In this document: positions 63,280-64,000 of the stretch, piece after piece
How positions within the stretch are numbered: position 1 is the first letter of the stretch
Layout of the letters: each line of letters begins with the position of its first letter
Assembly (NCBI GenBank): GCA_022747635.1
Contig: JAKTNV010000003.1
Location: forward strand, 47,015,475-47,079,474
Direction of reading: 5' to 3'
Source of the DNA: Hetaerina americana
Taxonomy: Eukaryota; Arthropoda; Insecta; Odonata; Calopterygidae
DNA length: 64,000 nucleotides
Translations under genes and position numbers: made by a program
Notes under the pieces: generated by a model
Databases searched by the model: none
Seen by the model: only the letters and a program-made list of their open reading frames with translations
Told to the model about the DNA's origin: nothing

Positions 63280-64000
63280 TATCCCTGCCTAGAAAGCGGG
63301 TGAAATTATCATCAACGAGTAGATCATCGAGCAACACAGAGCCACGATATGCCAATTACCAGCAGAAATACTTGCACGATGACCAAAATTTGCGATTTCT
63401 ACAGCATCAATCTACTTTCTCTTTGTACTTCCCCACATTGTAAAGGATCATGAAAGTTATTGTTTCCATTATCACCCTCTTTCCATCGTCTCCCCTCCAA
63501 AGCAATCCTCCCCTTCCGCTTCACGAGATTCACTGAGGGGAAAGGGGACGGGGAGTGAGTGAGGTGGGCGTATTTTTTCACCCCTCTCACCTCACATCCA
63601 GCTGACCTTCGCTTCATAGCCAATTCGGCTTTTCCCCCGGCATTTCTTCCTAGGGTCCCTGGGGCATTATTAATCTCGTCCCCACTTCGTCATTACACAA
63701 TCCCTTTAATTATTATTTCTTCATCCCGCCACGTTTTCACTCATTAAAACAAACCATTAAATCCCGTTCCCCATCACATTTGAGACTCTTAAATGTCAAT
63801 TGCAAATCTGCTCTGAAATCACACGCGTGTTATTAATTTTGAGAATGGCGCGCCGCGAGTCCATTTTCCGCTCCGTATTCGGAAGCAAATGTGAGACTGC
63901 GAATTCTTCGAGGTGGAATGAAATAACACGAGCGCTTGGAAAACGATATGTGGGCTTCCATGGAAAAACTACTAGGATAGTTTAGAATAAAAAATGCAAT
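63280..64000. other. Mixed non-coding sequence to the right edge
   Basis: Short purine and pyrimidine patches (63470-63560) and otherwise mixed sequence. No exon recognised. Confidence 0.5.

Noticed and set aside
62764..63303. 179-codon plus-strand open frame
   Set aside because: Its composition changes exactly at the purine-to-pyrimidine switch, as expected of a chance frame.

Overview
The window looks like non-coding, repeat-rich nuclear DNA from an animal, most likely an arthropod and probably an insect. I found no prokaryotic-type gene organisation, no rRNA or tRNA gene, no CRISPR array and no intact transposon ORF. All long open frames are low-complexity translations of pyrimidine-rich, purine-rich or (TA)n DNA, or are AT-rich frames with no family signature.

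The one coding feature I can support is a 49-bp exon on the minus strand at 10448-10496. It has clean splice sites on both sides and encodes IEDAMLMFDKQTNRHR, the middle of the second RRM of a Musashi-family RNA-binding protein, closest from memory to insect Rbp6. I saw no other exon of this gene. I therefore read 10497-64000 as the 5'-side intron (more than 53 kb) and 1-10447 as the 3'-side intron (more than 10 kb). The gene reads right to left. A CAG|GTAAG junction with no exon at 45500/45499 on the same strand is a weak candidate recursive-splicing site.

Three further layers lie over this intronic background. (1) Mobile-element remnants: three copies of one tRNA-derived SINE family (about 23.86-24.11, 51.39-51.65 and 54.48-54.69 kb), one with a likely target-site duplication; a 264-bp foldback element at 20598-20861; a foldback MITE at 53894-54116 whose loop is a (TA)n(TG)n array; a 56-bp block shared by 15.25 and 54.19 kb; and a possible repeat fragment at 58.2 kb. 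(2) Long (TA)n microsatellites, several sitting inside or directly against these elements, including an 80-bp perfectly self-complementary block at 29753-29832. (3) Strongly strand-asymmetric polypurine and polypyrimidine domains, 0.1 to 1.6 kb long, often in adjacent pairs with a sharp switch. They account for most of the apparent long ORFs.

The rest is AT-rich sequence in which I see no gene. I did not find a new multi-gene system. The most unusual things are the foldback element with a hammerhead-ribozyme-like core, the repeat and microsatellite nest at 53.9-54.8 kb, the candidate recursive-splicing site and the alternating purine/pyrimidine domains.
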